DNA of 64,000 bases from Siderastrea siderea (taxonomy: Eukaryota > Cnidaria > Anthozoa > Scleractinia > Rhizangiidae), in contig OZ034969.1 of NCBI GenBank assembly GCA_964030785.1, positions 40,505,201 through 40,569,200 of the forward strand, read 5' to 3'. The notes under the pieces were generated by a model. That model was not told the DNA's origin and searched no databases. It saw only the letters and a program-made list of their open reading frames with translations. The position numbers were made by a program, and so were the translations under genes. Of this stretch, positions 21,834-32,165 are shown one piece after another (within the stretch, counting starts at the first letter, position 1; the number at the start of each line of letters is the position of its first letter).

Positions 21834-24800
21834 ATGGCAAGTATTAGCCCACAAACCGTTGAAGAATTTTTTCAACAACTTCTTGCGGAAATGTCGCCGG
21901 CAGAAGAGCAAAATATGATGCAACTGCTTTCAGAAAACGCGCTGGCAGCGGGGCCTATCCGAGAGGTTGTTCAGAACATACTGGATAAGCGCCTTCCCCC
22001 GGAAGAGCAAGAACGTCTACCCAAACCTCTGCTTCCACAAAGCTTCCAACCAACCGCTCCTCCTCGTCAAAGAAGGGGGAGAAGACGGCAAGAACTTCTG
22101 AGGAGGTTCGATCCATTTCCTCCGCAGAACACCCGAAGGGTGACAAACTACCAGAATGACCTTCAAAATCTGTTCAATGTCGCTGAACATGAGGGAAAAG
22201 AGGAAAGGGGGCGCCGTTTCATCCGCTGGCGCTTCATCCGAGGTCTGGAAAGAGATCTGACACCCAATTTTATGGCAAAAATACGAGACAAAGTTCACAC
22301 ATCTTTCTATGCCAGACACATCTTTTCATATCAGCTACGCAACATTGAAGACGGTTCGTTAATGGTGATGTACACTAACACTGGCTCGCCTTGGTTTGAA
22401 CGCCTGTCTGAGGCAGAGAAATGGTTGAGTGAGCGGGAGAAGGTACGCCTGGACCCTGACAACATCAATAGACCGGACACGAACTGGGTGTTTGTAAGCC
22501 ACTTCAATGTTGATGTAAAGGTCGTGCTTGACTAACAGCCACTGTTGGGCACAGGGCCCTTACCAGACTGGCTGCGTAACCTTGCGCATGGCCGGTCGAT
22601 GCTGGCGCTGGACACCTACAAGGACAACTTGTGTCTGTGGCGTTGCATTGCTGTGCACCGTGGAGCAAGATCAGATCGAAGCACAACAGCAGCATGAGAG
22701 CTTGCAAAGAGTTTCTTCAAACTTAAGGCTGCACCAAACGACAACCCAAAACCATCGCTCGATGAATTGGATAAGGTTGAAAGACACCTGAATCAGGGAG
22801 CACCTTTCTCGGATTGGTTGGGTATCCGTGTCTATGAGCCTGAGCACATGGAAGGTGAAGTGGTATGGCATCTTAGGCGGAACCCGCCGGCCAAGCTAAC
22901 GAACATTCTGACAATTGGAATTTAGGAGGGGCACGCATTCATTATAGCTTGCAAGAACGTATACATGCGTTCATTGGAGTGGACGATTTACTCAAGCTTT
23001 TAATCTTCAACGACATGCTGAAAGGTGCGCCCAACGTAAGACGGTGATTGATTGCCTGGCCGAAAGAGTTGAAGCACCACAGACAGCTTTCGAGAAGGCC
23101 TTCTTCCCAAAACATCAGGCTTCCCATGAATCACTTTGGTGGCTCTAAACGAGAAGCCAAGCGGCGGAAAATTCACATTCACCACGCAATGTGTGGCCAC
23201 GGGGGTGAGCGATGGGTTGAGCGCTCTCCTGTCGATGGGTACAACCATGAAAAGAGGATTGTATTCCAATACCACGGCTGCCACTGGCACGGATGCTGAA
23301 AATGTTTCCCGAACGATCGTGATAAAATCCTTGCCTGGAAGGACCAAACGCAAGAAGACCGGTACAAAGCAAGTGTAAAACGCACAAAAGCGCTCCGAGC
23401 TGCTGGCTATCACGTAATCGAGGCATGGGCGTGTGAGGTAGGGGAAATAGATGTGGAGTTGCCACGGACCCGAATGCGAAGCTACCCACACGCGATCTTG
23501 TATGACTTACGTATGAAGCATACGGAGACAAGAATCAGCGGAAGGAGCCGAGGCATGCTCAAGATCAAGAACGCACACGTACCAATCTTGGTGAGCATTG
23601 GGGACAACCTCGAACGCGAGCCAACACACATTTGTGAAAAGAATCCAGTGGAGCTGGACCGCAAGTTCATGGAAGAGTTGGAGCGGCGTGGGAAAAACAT
23701 TCGGTCCAAAGTACAAGCCGGGTGCATGGCCGACGACGTGAAGATGCTTCCAAAAGCATAGCGCCTCAAAATCGAAGAATGGTGTGATCAGGTGCCGGTT
23801 CTCGGGTTCAATTCCGGCGATACGATCTGAACCTGATCATGGAGCATTTCACGGAGCGCCTAGCTGACACGACCGGTTAAGTCAGAGTGGCGAAAACTGG
23901 AAACAAGATCATGTTTATTCTGACGAACAGCTTTCGCCTTCTCGACATCATGAACTACTTAGGTCTGGGGACCAGCTACGAGAAATGGGTGAAAGCCTAC
24001 GAATGCGACACTGTAAAATCGTGGTTTCTGTACGAGTGGTTTGACACTCCTGAAAAACTTGATTTTCGCGGGCTTCCGAAATATGAGTGGTATTCGAAGC
24101 TGAAGGGCCACTACGTTCTCACGCGGGAGGAATGGGAGGGGTGTCAGCATCTGTTCAAAGAAAAGGGCATGTGCACCTTTGCAGACTGGCTGCGTTACTA
24201 TAATAATCTTGATGTGGCTCCTGGCCTCGAGGCTCTGGAAAAGATGCGTGCTTTCTACACTGATAAGGGAATCGATATTCTGAAAGACGCTGTCAGAATC
24301 CCAGGTGTGAGTTAGCATTACTTGCTCCGTTGATGTGTTGAGCGGGACGCGGAGCTTTACAGCCCGGGCAAAGAAGCGTATGAGATGCTGAAAGAAGCTG
24401 TTGTCGGAGGCCCGAGCCTCGTTTTCACAAGATACCATGAAGTTGGAGTCACGAAGATAAGGTCTCATCGAATAGCGGAACCCCGTCTTTGCAAAAATAT
24501 CCTGGGTTACGGCGCCTATGCTTTGTACTTGTCAACCATGCTCAGAGACATGCCTTGTGGAAAGGGAAGGGTCATGCATTATAACTACCAAGCCGCTGCT
24601 CCCATACTAACACAAAGGCTCAAAGAAGAAAAATGGCTTGGATTTGCCGAAGTCGATATAGAGATCCCTGAGCCCTTGCGCCCAAAGTTCGAGGAGATGT
24701 GCCCATTCTTCTACAACAAAGAGGTACCAATTGAAGCTGTGCCGCAGCATATGCTTGATTACCTGAAGCGCACGGGGCGAAAGCATGGAGACGGGAGAAA

Positions 24801-25757
24801 ACTCACGGGAGCATTGTCCGCAAAGAAGATATTATTATACGCTCCTCTACTTAGATGGTATCTTGAGCATGGAGCAGTGATCACAAATGTTTATCGGACG
24901 ATTGACTACCAACCAAGATATTCACTTGGTTCGTGGAGCAGGTGACGGACGCGCGTCGGACTGGAGACGTGGAAAAAAGCAAGGCGCTGCTGGCCGAGGT
25001 GTTCAAGCTGTTAGGAAAAAGCGGGTACGGGAAGCTCATCGAAGCCTTGGAGCGGCAAACAAACATCATTTACACCAAAGACGAGAAGGTAGTCAACAGA
25101 GCCTTGCAAAGCGCATATTTCAGTGATCTTGATGAGATCGGGCAGGCGTATGAGCTGGAAAGCCGAAAGCCTCGGATCACAATCAGAAGACCATTTCAGG
25201 TAGGAATAGCTGTATATCAACTGGCAAAGCTTCGAATGCTTGAATTCTATTATGACTTTCTTGACAGGTATTTTGACAGAAGAGATTTCAAATTGATTCA
25301 GATGGACACAGACAGCAATTACATGGCAATCAGCGCAGAGAAGTTGGAAGACATCGTCAAACCAGAGCTGCAAACAGAATTTGAGGCAAAAAAGCAAGAG
25401 TGGTTAGCTTGGGACAAGTGGAGCAGTCGGACCCCTGGGCTCTTTAAACTCGAGTGTGAAGGCAGCAGAATGATTGCACTCTGCTAAAAGTGTTATTTCG
25501 TCGATGAACCTGAGGGCGAAAAAAAAAACAAGTTCAGCACAAAAGGGATGTCAAAGAAACAGAATGAGATCACGTGGCAGCGTTTCAGGTCAGCTTTGGA
25601 CGGCAGCAAGGACATGGCAACGAACATTGGTTTTCGCATGAACAACGGGAGGATTGTTACGTACGAACAGCAGAAGCTGGGGCTGAGCACTTACTACGAC
25701 AAACGCTGGGTATTGGAAGACGGCAATCACACAGAAACGATCGAGTTTCATGGTTAG
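21834..25757 (+). pseudogene. polB: Polinton protein-primed family-B DNA polymerase
   Basis: Role: replication of the linear element from a terminal protein. Four frame segments cover it: about 21834-22990, 23000-23761, 23887-24945 and 24933-25757. The first has in-frame stops at 22533, 22695 and 22923; the second at 23297 and 23759; the third at 24313 and 24331; the fourth at 25485. Recognisable parts are a DNLCLWRCIA block near 22620, FQYHGCHWHGC near 23275, an exonuclease-type GFNSG near 23810, motif A at 24500-24530, motif B KLLGKSGYGK near 25000 and motif C MDTDS near 25305. Motif A reads LGYGAYALYL, with Gly where the family has the catalytic Asp. Total about 1,300 codons, the normal size. 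The last codon overlaps the integrase stop tail to tail by four bases. Confidence 0.85.
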
Positions 25758-26770
25758 ATTGCCGGTGGTAGCTGTGTATCTGGAGGGACAACCAAAAGCT
25801 CTTCGCGGACAAACCTGCGTTTTGGTCCGTCAAACAAATAACAGAGAACCGGTGCATTTGGTTTTATCATAATCTTTTCAATCTCGTAAACTTTCAGAGA
25901 TCAGATTGGGTCGGTAGCTCTTCGCCGGCCACCTTCAAGTTCACCGGGTTGATAGAGATAGCGAACACTTAAACCGGAGAGGAGCTTCTTTTCGTTTACA
26001 CCAACGGGTCTCAAATAAGGGGTCGAGGGTTTGGATGGAACAGTTTTCTCTTTGATGGTCTCAATGGGTTTCTGACCGGTCAGTCGAGTGACTTCTTTAT
26101 TCGAAGCTGAAATAACAGCGGGCAGTCGGGCCACTCATTCAGTCGATCTTTTGTCGTCTGGGAGGCGCATTTCAACCCCCTATTGGTGTCCAAACAGTCG
26201 TTCAGCCAGGGTGCGGTTGAATCTTTCAACGATAGCTTGATCACGGTGAATATCCACACGGCCGCGTCTAACCTCGACATTATGTTTTGAAAGCAGTTGA
26301 TTCACAGCGCCCATAAACTCACGACCAGGATCAACCTGAAGCAGTTTCGGCCACTTCAAAGGACCACGACTATAAATCCGTTCCAGAGCAGCTGCAACTT
26401 CTTTGGCCTCTTTTGTGGTCAACGGTTCGGCCTCTTTGTATCAAGAGGCCACATCTACCACAGTGAGGGCATATTTAAAAGTTTTACGGGAGCGTGGTGG
26501 GCAATCGTGTGGGAGATGCAGAAGCTCGGCTTGGTGAACTTTGTTTGGAACAGGAACATCAAATTTCGGTCTTGGAATGTACCGTGGGGCTGGTAAATAA
26601 ACCTGCCAAAGAGCTTGCTTCATCAACCAGTTTCGAGCCACACCTTCCCAGACTTTCGCTGCCTGGGCTAATTTCTTAATCGCTGCAAACCCTTTCCAAT
26701 ACCCTTGCGGGCTGTAATAAATTTTTGACAACCTATTGAAAATGCGCGCGTTAATTGTATACCATACCAT
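25754..26770 (-). pseudogene. Polinton retroviral-type integrase
   Basis: Integrates the element copy into host DNA. The start is ATG at 26770 (the frame stays open to 26803 but only with TTG). The whole 339-codon frame is collinear to the stop at 25754-25756, with premature stops at 26441, 26180, about 26135 and 25901 and no frame change. The DDE core is readable: first Asp in ALTVVDVAS, second in LQVDPGREF and Glu in AIVERFNRTL. N-terminal YYSPQGYWKG and C-terminal RYLYQPGELEGGRRRATDP are typical Polinton integrase blocks. All catalytic acids persist, so inactivation is by nonsense changes. It diverges from a small zinc-ribbon ORF whose ATG is only six bases away. Confidence 0.82.
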
Positions 26771-26776
26771 AAAAAA

Positions 26777-27037
26777 ATGGACGACCCATTTGGTTGTTTG
26801 CAAGGTGTGAAAATCTCGTCAAAAATGATGCAAGAAATATTGCAAAAAAGAAATAAATTACACTTATGCCCATTATCAAATAGGATTAATCATTGTCCTT
26901 CATGCAAGGAGCAACTAGTTTATGTGGTGAATGAGTTCTGTCGTGAATGTCCAAAATGTGGTAGAGTGTTTGAATGTGATGATGATGAACAGGTCCAAGA
27001 AGAAAATCTGCGCCTCCTGCGAATAATGTTCATTTAA
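26777..27037 (+). CDS. Small zinc-ribbon protein (86 aa)
   Basis: Intact frame from ATG 26777. Residues 40-63 contain CPSCKEQ and CRECPKCGRVFEC, a four-cysteine zinc ribbon, followed by an acidic DDDEQ stretch. Such ribbons occur in viral transcription factors and nucleases, but no closer family is evident. It starts six bases from the divergent integrase start, so both would share a very small promoter region. Function unknown; a regulatory role is a guess. Confidence 0.5.
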   Translation: MDDPFGCLQGVKISSKMMQEILQKRNKLHLCPLSNRINHCPSCKEQLVYVVNEFCRECPKCGRVFECDDDEQVQEENLRLLRIMFI

Positions 27038-27069
27038 AAAATGTTTTTCAGAAATGGAACATTGACAAA

Positions 27070-27336
27070 ATGTTTTCTTCCAGTGAGGTCGCTTTTCTGG
27101 GTAAGGTTATTGCTCAATTTCACGAGATAACCGGCAAGTCAGTGAACTACCCCTGTTTTCTGCACAATTATTTTGAAATGGTACCTTCTGAATGCTGGCC
27201 CCACAAAAAAGAAATTATGGAATCTATTTCTCATCACCTTCCTAAAACCTTTGCAAGCAGGCAGCGCGCAAAACAGGAGTTTGAAAAGTGGTGGAGCACT
27301 ACTTCAAGCCCAACCCCAACTTTTGTTTCAAATTAA
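27070..27336 (+). CDS. Hypothetical Polinton protein (88 aa)
   Basis: Intact frame from ATG 27070, 32 bases after the zinc-ribbon stop. It is rich in aromatic residues (NYPCFLHNYFEM, FEKWW) and looks helical; no motif is recognised. Its end overlaps the convergent PLA2-like gene by about 38 bases. It may be a genuine accessory gene or part of a longer decayed one. Confidence 0.45.
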   Translation: MFSSSEVAFLGKVIAQFHEITGKSVNYPCFLHNYFEMVPSECWPHKKEIMESISHHLPKTFASRQRAKQEFEKWWSTTSSPTPTFVSN

Positions 27337-28125
27337 TTGTGTTCCTCGCAGCCGCATGACCCCACTGCCTTTGTTTCAACGGAACTGCGTCAAGAGCCTT
27401 CACCATTTCTTTGTCTGCTTTGTGTTTGCAATTTTTTTCATTTTCACCGTATTTTTTGCTTGGGTTCGAACAAACACCATAGTCCACGTCATGTTGCATT
27501 GTGATTGCGTCTGTTGCCCCTGTTGGTGGTTGATATATTTCCCGAATCTGACTCGTTTCTGGATCGTAGTTGACCTGCTGTTCAAGGGGATTATATGGCC
27601 CGGTATAATTATGCCCCGGCAATGTCCAACCCCGTTTTGGTTTGGGAAGTTTTCCTATCACTGAATGGATGTCAAACCCAGGCCCATCCAAATCCGGTCT
27701 GTCCATTTTGTGGCGTCTGTTTGGCCGAACTTTGGTTGAAATTTGATCGAGCATTTCAATGCCAACTTTTTGAAAAACTGGGCGGGCTTTGTCTAGCGTA
27801 TAATTTATTGCTTTCTTTTGCAGATTGGGGTTTCGCAAAGCTTCAGACGCATAATAACGTCCAGCCTCAAACCCATTTTTCGCAAGAAATGGGATCCCTT
27901 TTTCAATGGCTAGATCACCCACCGTCATGGCAATGTTGCGAAGCACACTACCGCTCTCCGCACGGGAGGACTCACCTAGTTTCCCGGCATAAAACGTGTT
28001 TTTGTTATTCCGCAACTAGCGCATTTTACCTTTAAGAGTTTTCGATTGTTCTTTGTGATTACAACCTTTTCACTTCCTTTCACATTGGGGGTGTGCCGCT
28101 TTTCTTTCACACAGTACACTTCCAT
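27299..28125 (-). pseudogene. Zinc-ribbon/phospholipase A2-like virion protein
   Basis: ATG at 28125 opens a frame beginning MEVYCVKEKRHTP and ending in VKCASCGITKTR, which resembles a DUF5679-type zinc ribbon with only part of its cysteines. After one frame change near 27990 the larger frame (to 27299) continues with a hydrophobic segment and then a PLA2-like domain: YTGPYNPLEQQ (calcium-loop-like), TDAITMQHDVDYGVC (catalytic His-Asp pair) and NCKHKADKEMV. Parvovirus VP1 and Polinton capsids use such domains to breach endosomal membranes. Length is about 275 codons. A TATA-like word sits at 28129-28134. Only one lesion is seen. Confidence 0.7.
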
Positions 28126-28135
28126 TGAATATATC

Positions 28136-28549
28136 TTATGAAAAATAATTCTTTACGATGTGTTCGTTTTGAAGGACATCATCGGTGAACATTTTCAAAA
28201 TATCGACGAAAGTGGTGCCTTTGTTTCTATTGTTTAAAAAGAGAAGGCAGTAATAACCACATCTCACACCCTGTTCCCATTGAATTTGGTTATCATTTCT
28301 GAAAAAATGTTTGATTCCGTACATTGACATTTCTTTTTCCCACTCCAAAGGTGGCGGAAGCCCAAATGAATCAAAATACTCGTACGTGCCATTTTTGGCA
28401 TGCCAACAACACACCCAATGAGTTCCCAAACTTCCAAAATCATCCAAGTTGATAATGCATGGGGAATGGAACAGGAGTTTTGTTTCGTTTCTGCTAAAAA
28501 TACCTTTGATGGGGATGCGCAAATAATCGCACCATTTTCTGAGGTCCAT
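28136..28549 (-). CDS. Adenain-like maturation cysteine protease
   Basis: Cleaves virion precursor proteins in Polintons and adenoviruses. The 137-codon frame is intact from ATG 28549. The Ulp1/adenain triad is visible: His44 in GTHWV, Asp60 in YFDSFG, Gln at 88-90 (oxyanion hole) and Cys97 in VRCGYYC. Length fits the family minimum. It lies between the PLA2-like gene and a glycine-rich scrap, all on the minus strand, so it belongs to the virion block. No frame lesions. Confidence 0.85.
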   Translation of the reverse strand: MDLRKWCDYLRIPIKGIFSRNETKLLFHSPCIINLDDFGSLGTHWVCCWHAKNGTYEYFDSFGLPPPLEWEKEMSMYGIKHFFRNDNQIQWEQGVRCGYYCLLFLNNRNKGTTFVDILKMFTDDVLQNEHIVKNYFS

Positions 28550-28800
28550 GTTGGATAGACGTGACTCTTTAAACTTTATTTTTTTTTCAAATAATCATCC
28601 CAAGTTCCAAAGAAAGGTGGGGATCGCATTTGCATTCCTCCTCCCTTTGGAGGTGGGAGTAGGGGTGATCGTCGTGGTCGTGGGCGTGGTGGTTGAGTTT
28701 GCAGGCCTTTTCCGAGTATTTTTTTGGCTAAACTGATAGCCTAAGGTACTCTGATAGACGCTAAACATGCCAAGGAAGCCGCCGTACTGTGCGGCGCCTC
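28550..28800 (-). pseudogene. Glycine-rich small virion ORF, remnant
   Basis: Just after the pX-like stop the minus strand reads GGAAQYGGFLGMFSVYQSTLGYQF, then shifts frame into a proline/glycine/arginine-rich tail ending in FFGTWDDYLKKK near 28575. No good start codon is visible, and the frame change makes it a remnant. It may be a separate small structural gene or a translational extension of the pX-like protein. Confidence 0.35.
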
Positions 28801-29268
28801 CTATTGCAAAACCTTTCCAACAAGATATTGTTCCGCCGCCTGTTTCTGAGTAGGAGTCATTTGCTGGACAAGTTTATAAAGCTCAATTTCCTTCGGCCCA
28901 AAACCCTTTCGGATTATCTTTTTCAGCACCTTTTCAGCGCCAAAACTCAAACCTGCACTTGCTAATGCCCCAAGGGCTGGCTTTATCAAAGGTCGTGCCA
29001 AACCTAGCAAAGCAGAAAACAAATTTCCACCACGCTGCGCAGTATTTTGAATCTGGGTCTGGCTTAATTTTAGCTCAACCCCTTTCCCTGCCGCTGCGGT
29101 TTTCTTCAGTTGCGAGATTTGAGTAGCAGTGAGGAGTTCGTCACCGCGCCCAATTTGGCCTGGTTTAACTCTCAGAGTAACAGCTGTCTTTGAAACATAA
29201 GCTTTTTGAAGTTTCTTTTTCTGACCATCAGTCAGTGCGATTTTATATGGATGATAAGTTGTGCTCAT
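28801..29268 (-). CDS. pX-like small virion protein (155 aa)
   Basis: Intact frame from ATG 29268 with TATAATATA at 29277-29285, ten bases upstream. Residues 80-125 have RGG-x-LFSALLGLARPLIKPALGALASAGL followed by KKIIRKGFG: a glycine-alanine hydrophobic helix flanked by basic residues, as in adenovirus pX/pVI-type minor proteins. RGG near residue 80 is a possible protease site. It probably contacts DNA or membrane inside the capsid. Assignment is by composition and gene order, so moderate. Confidence 0.6.
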   Translation of the reverse strand: MSTTYHPYKIALTDGQKKKLQKAYVSKTAVTLRVKPGQIGRGDELLTATQISQLKKTAAAGKGVELKLSQTQIQNTAQRGGNLFSALLGLARPLIKPALGALASAGLSFGAEKVLKKIIRKGFGPKEIELYKLVQQMTPTQKQAAEQYLVGKVLQ

Positions 29269-29305
29269 CGTGCGTGTATATTATATTCAGAATTTTTTTA
29301 TTTGT

Positions 29306-30571
29306 CTAGACGGCGACAAGCTCATTGCCAATTTGCTTCAGCACAAATTCTTCTTCATTCAAAACCATGGCGAAGGTTGTGTAATCTTGAGCGTTAGCGG
29401 CTTTGTTCAGTCTGTAATGGAATTCGAGCTTTTTGGGGTCGCCTGTCACACTTTCTTTGGTATTTCATAGATCAAAGTAGATAATTGGGTATAACTTCTG
29501 AAAGTTGGCGAGCTGCAGCTGAACGCCGGTGTTGTGGTCGTTCTTTCTGTATCTGAAATTGATTAAATCATTCAAAATTCTTATTTTAAAGTCATGGTCG
29601 TAATCAAGCTCAGGGTAAAAGCTTGTGCTGTACTGAAGGCGGCAAGTGGCTAAACTTGCCGAGTTACATGTATCACCATCGATATCAAATGTGTCAAAGA
29701 GGTAAGGGTTTTGTTTGTAAGCATTTTGTTTCCGAGTTTGTTGAAGGAATACAAAGACATGCTTGGGGTTTTTTACCCCAGGTGTAATCAACCACGTACC
29801 ATTCGCATCCCTTCGGGAACTGCTCAGATGCAAAACTTCTTTCAAGTATTTCCATTGGGTTGGCTGCAAGAAATTTTCATTGGCCAGGGTCTGCCCTTTC
29901 CCAGTTAACTGTAATTGTGGGACCCACAACTCCAATTTACGGACAACAATCCTTCGAGCTGTTCCATCGTTTTGGAAAATCATTTCTCTGTCGTCTTGCA
30001 GAACAATTTCAAACTCAAATTGCATCGGTGGCAGCAGCCTGTCAGAAAGACCTTGGAAGGAGTATCGGTTCAAAGGGATAATTGTCTGAACTGTCTCGCC
30101 TCCATGTGATAGAAGTGCCCTTGCCCGCATTCCAACGTTCGTCGTATCGCGATCAGTCACTGTGGTGGCGTCAGAGTCAAGATACCAAAATTGGTTTTTT
30201 GCCACGCTTCTCAAAAAATCGTCTGAAAAGTCAAGCAGGTTTTTGATGAAAATAACCTTGTGGATATCGTTCGCCTTGTACAGAGTTTTTCCAGCTGATT
30301 TAAGGTTCAAACTTTTGTTCAATGAGAAAGAACCATTGATCAGAGCCGATTCGGTGTCAGCGCCAATGTCGGCTCCGTTTGCTACAGCCTCAAACTTAAA
30401 ATCGACGCGGAAATAAGCGTTGTACCAGTCATAAAAATTGTCCCTGTCTCTTACGGTAAATTTGTGGCCTGACTTGTTTTGAGTTTGGTTATTCCCAGGG
30501 AAGGTGAGCGGGGTGTCCAAATTCACTTGGACGTATGTAGTCTTCTCGAGGTATGGTTGAGTTCTGAACAT
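29306..30571 (-). pseudogene. Major capsid protein, one in-frame stop
   Basis: Forms the icosahedral shell. ATG 30571 opens 368 codons ending at TGA 29465-29467; the same frame continues coherently for 52 further codons to TAG 29306-29308, so the ancestral protein was about 420 residues. Recognisable stretches are YDWYNAYFRVDF, PLNRYSFQGLSDRLLPPMQFEFEI, RRIVVRKLELWVPQLQL and GTWLITPGVKNPKHVFVFLQQTRKQN, which I associate with the double jelly-roll capsid proteins of Polintons. TATAAT (minus strand) lies at 30583-30588. Apart from the single stop the gene is intact; a truncated product would lose the last strands. Confidence 0.8.
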
Positions 30572-30599
30572 GTGAACAATCGATTATATTTAGAGAAAA

Positions 30600-30975
30600 A
30601 ATTTCTGCGATTAAATTTCGTTTGCCAAAATTCGATTTAACTTCACAAGAGCGCCATCTGATTTTTTTGGCACTCAGTTTTGCAAAATGTTTGCAAGTTT
30701 CTTTTTTGCATCCTGCGACACCAGTTTTCGTTTTCGCTCTTGCAGTAGTTTTCGTATTTGTTTTGAACCTTTTTCGACAGCAAGTTCACCAACTTTCTGG
30801 CCGTTTTTTCAGCGATTGTTTTTGTGGCTTTTTCGGTGGCTGTCTTTGCCACGTTCTTTACAGTGCCTTTAAATGCTTTGCCGATGGCCATAAGGGTGTC
30901 ACGGATCACACCCAACCCCTTGTGTTTATATCGATACCTTCCAGCGTTTTCGTCAAAAAATCTTACCCACTAGCT
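30600..30975 (-). pseudogene. Small basic virion/core-like protein
   Basis: The open frame 30643-30915 begins at a TTG, not ATG, and codes upstream as well (to about 30975, where a TAG precedes it). KAFKGTVKNVAKTATEKATKTIAEKTARK is a lysine/alanine/threonine helix. Near 30780 a frame change leads into another basic helix. Composition suggests a DNA-condensing core protein, by analogy with adenovirus pVII or pX, but no motif proves it. Confidence 0.45.
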
Positions 30976-31014
30976 CGGGTGATTCGTGGTTGTATATTTA
31001 TGACAACAAAATCC

Positions 31015-31766
31015 TTACTCTTTTTCAATCATTATGCTAACCGCAACGTCTATCCCGTTGAGATCCAGGAGATTGTTTCTTCCGTCTGTCACCCAAATCC
31101 TTATTACATTAATCTCGCTTTTATTCACATACGGCTCTTTTTGAAATGGATAGCTAACCTGAAGCCCTGTTGTTGAGAAACTGTATAACACATCGCTTGG
31201 AACATCGTTTGCTCGCTGTGTGATGAGATCACAGTGCAGAAACACCCAATCAACGCTTCTTGTGATATTCGGGACCATTGCTCCGACAAAATTCTTTTTT
31301 CCCGTCAAAATCTTTTTTTCATAACCAAGCAATTCTGCGAACTCGCCTTCAGAAAGGTCAAGCTCATAAATTTTTATGCATCAGAATGACAACGCGGAAA
31401 ATTGTCATATCGAAATACAGAGTGAAAATGAAATCACTGTCTTTGTCTTTCAGGTCTACTTTACCGGTTTGGGTCTGAAGAAAACTGTTGATGTCAGAGT
31501 AACCATACATTCCGTTTGGAAAAATCAAGGTCTGCCACTCTTCAGTTTTCTTTCTCCAGCGAAATTTTGTTGTTACTAAAAGAGGCATCGATGTTGTACC
31601 ATGAGTAACTCAAAGTGATAAGTTTGTTAAGCGAGGCTTTATAGTTTCCTGAATCTAACTTAATCGGAGGTTGAAAATTAATTGTGAAATTGTGTGAAAC
31701 TTGAGCGGCTCCGGTTCTTTGTAGTTTTGCGAGGCTCGAGTCAAGCAGAAGATTTAAGGTCATCAT
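31015..31766 (-). pseudogene. Minor capsid (penton-like) protein, two frameshifts
   Basis: ATG 31766 with TATATA at 31774-31779. Three overlapping frame segments follow (31766-31542, 31588-31364, 31332-31015), together about 250 codons. Readable parts are NFTINFQPPIKLDSGNYKASL, FPNGMYGYSDINSFLQT and SVDWVFLHCDLIT, the pattern of the single jelly-roll vertex protein of Polintons and virophages. The homopolymer-rich joins may be simple indels. It would cap fivefold vertices of the capsid. Confidence 0.7.
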
Positions 31767-32162
31767 TGTCGTCTATATAATTACGAATAATTTTTTTCTT
31801 TTGTTGGTTGTTGATTGCGCTGAGTTCAACTAGTGAATCAAGCAGAGACAATACCTGATTTTTTAGTTTTATTGAGCTGTTCCCTGCTTTGATCGATCCA
31901 ATGCTCAAGTAAAGTTGATCAGTCAATTTTTCAGCACTAGGGATGCCACTTCCTTCAGTTTCCCAATCCTGTTCTTCAGGGAAGAAGTCCTCGTCACCGT
32001 CTGAAGGCTCAAAAAAAGGTCTTCAGCTCATGACAGCTTTTTCCAGGGGGGTTGGAGGAATTTCTCTTTTGCGTAGGGGAGTGGACTTTAGTCTCTGCTT
32101 CCCCTCCTGTAACCGTTTCGAAAGAGATTCTTTTGTTACCCTTCTTTTTGCATAAATTCCAT
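31741..32162 (-). pseudogene. Hypothetical Polinton protein, frameshifted
   Basis: Begins at an ATG (32160-32162) only three bases after the stop of the proline-rich gene and ends overlapping the minor capsid start by 26 bases. The N-terminus is basic (KRLQEGK, LRKRE) and the C-terminus acidic to polar (GDEDFFPEEQDWE, NQQKKKIIRNYIDDNDD). Frame changes near 32150 and at a T run near 32010 break it. No family recognised; the tight packing argues that it was a real gene of about 135 residues. Confidence 0.45.
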
Positions 32163-32165
32163 CTC

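Noticed and set aside
21955..23531. Several long minus-strand ORFs opposite the polymerase
   Set aside because: The plus strand has coherent polymerase motifs in the same region; the minus ORFs carry no recognisable motif.
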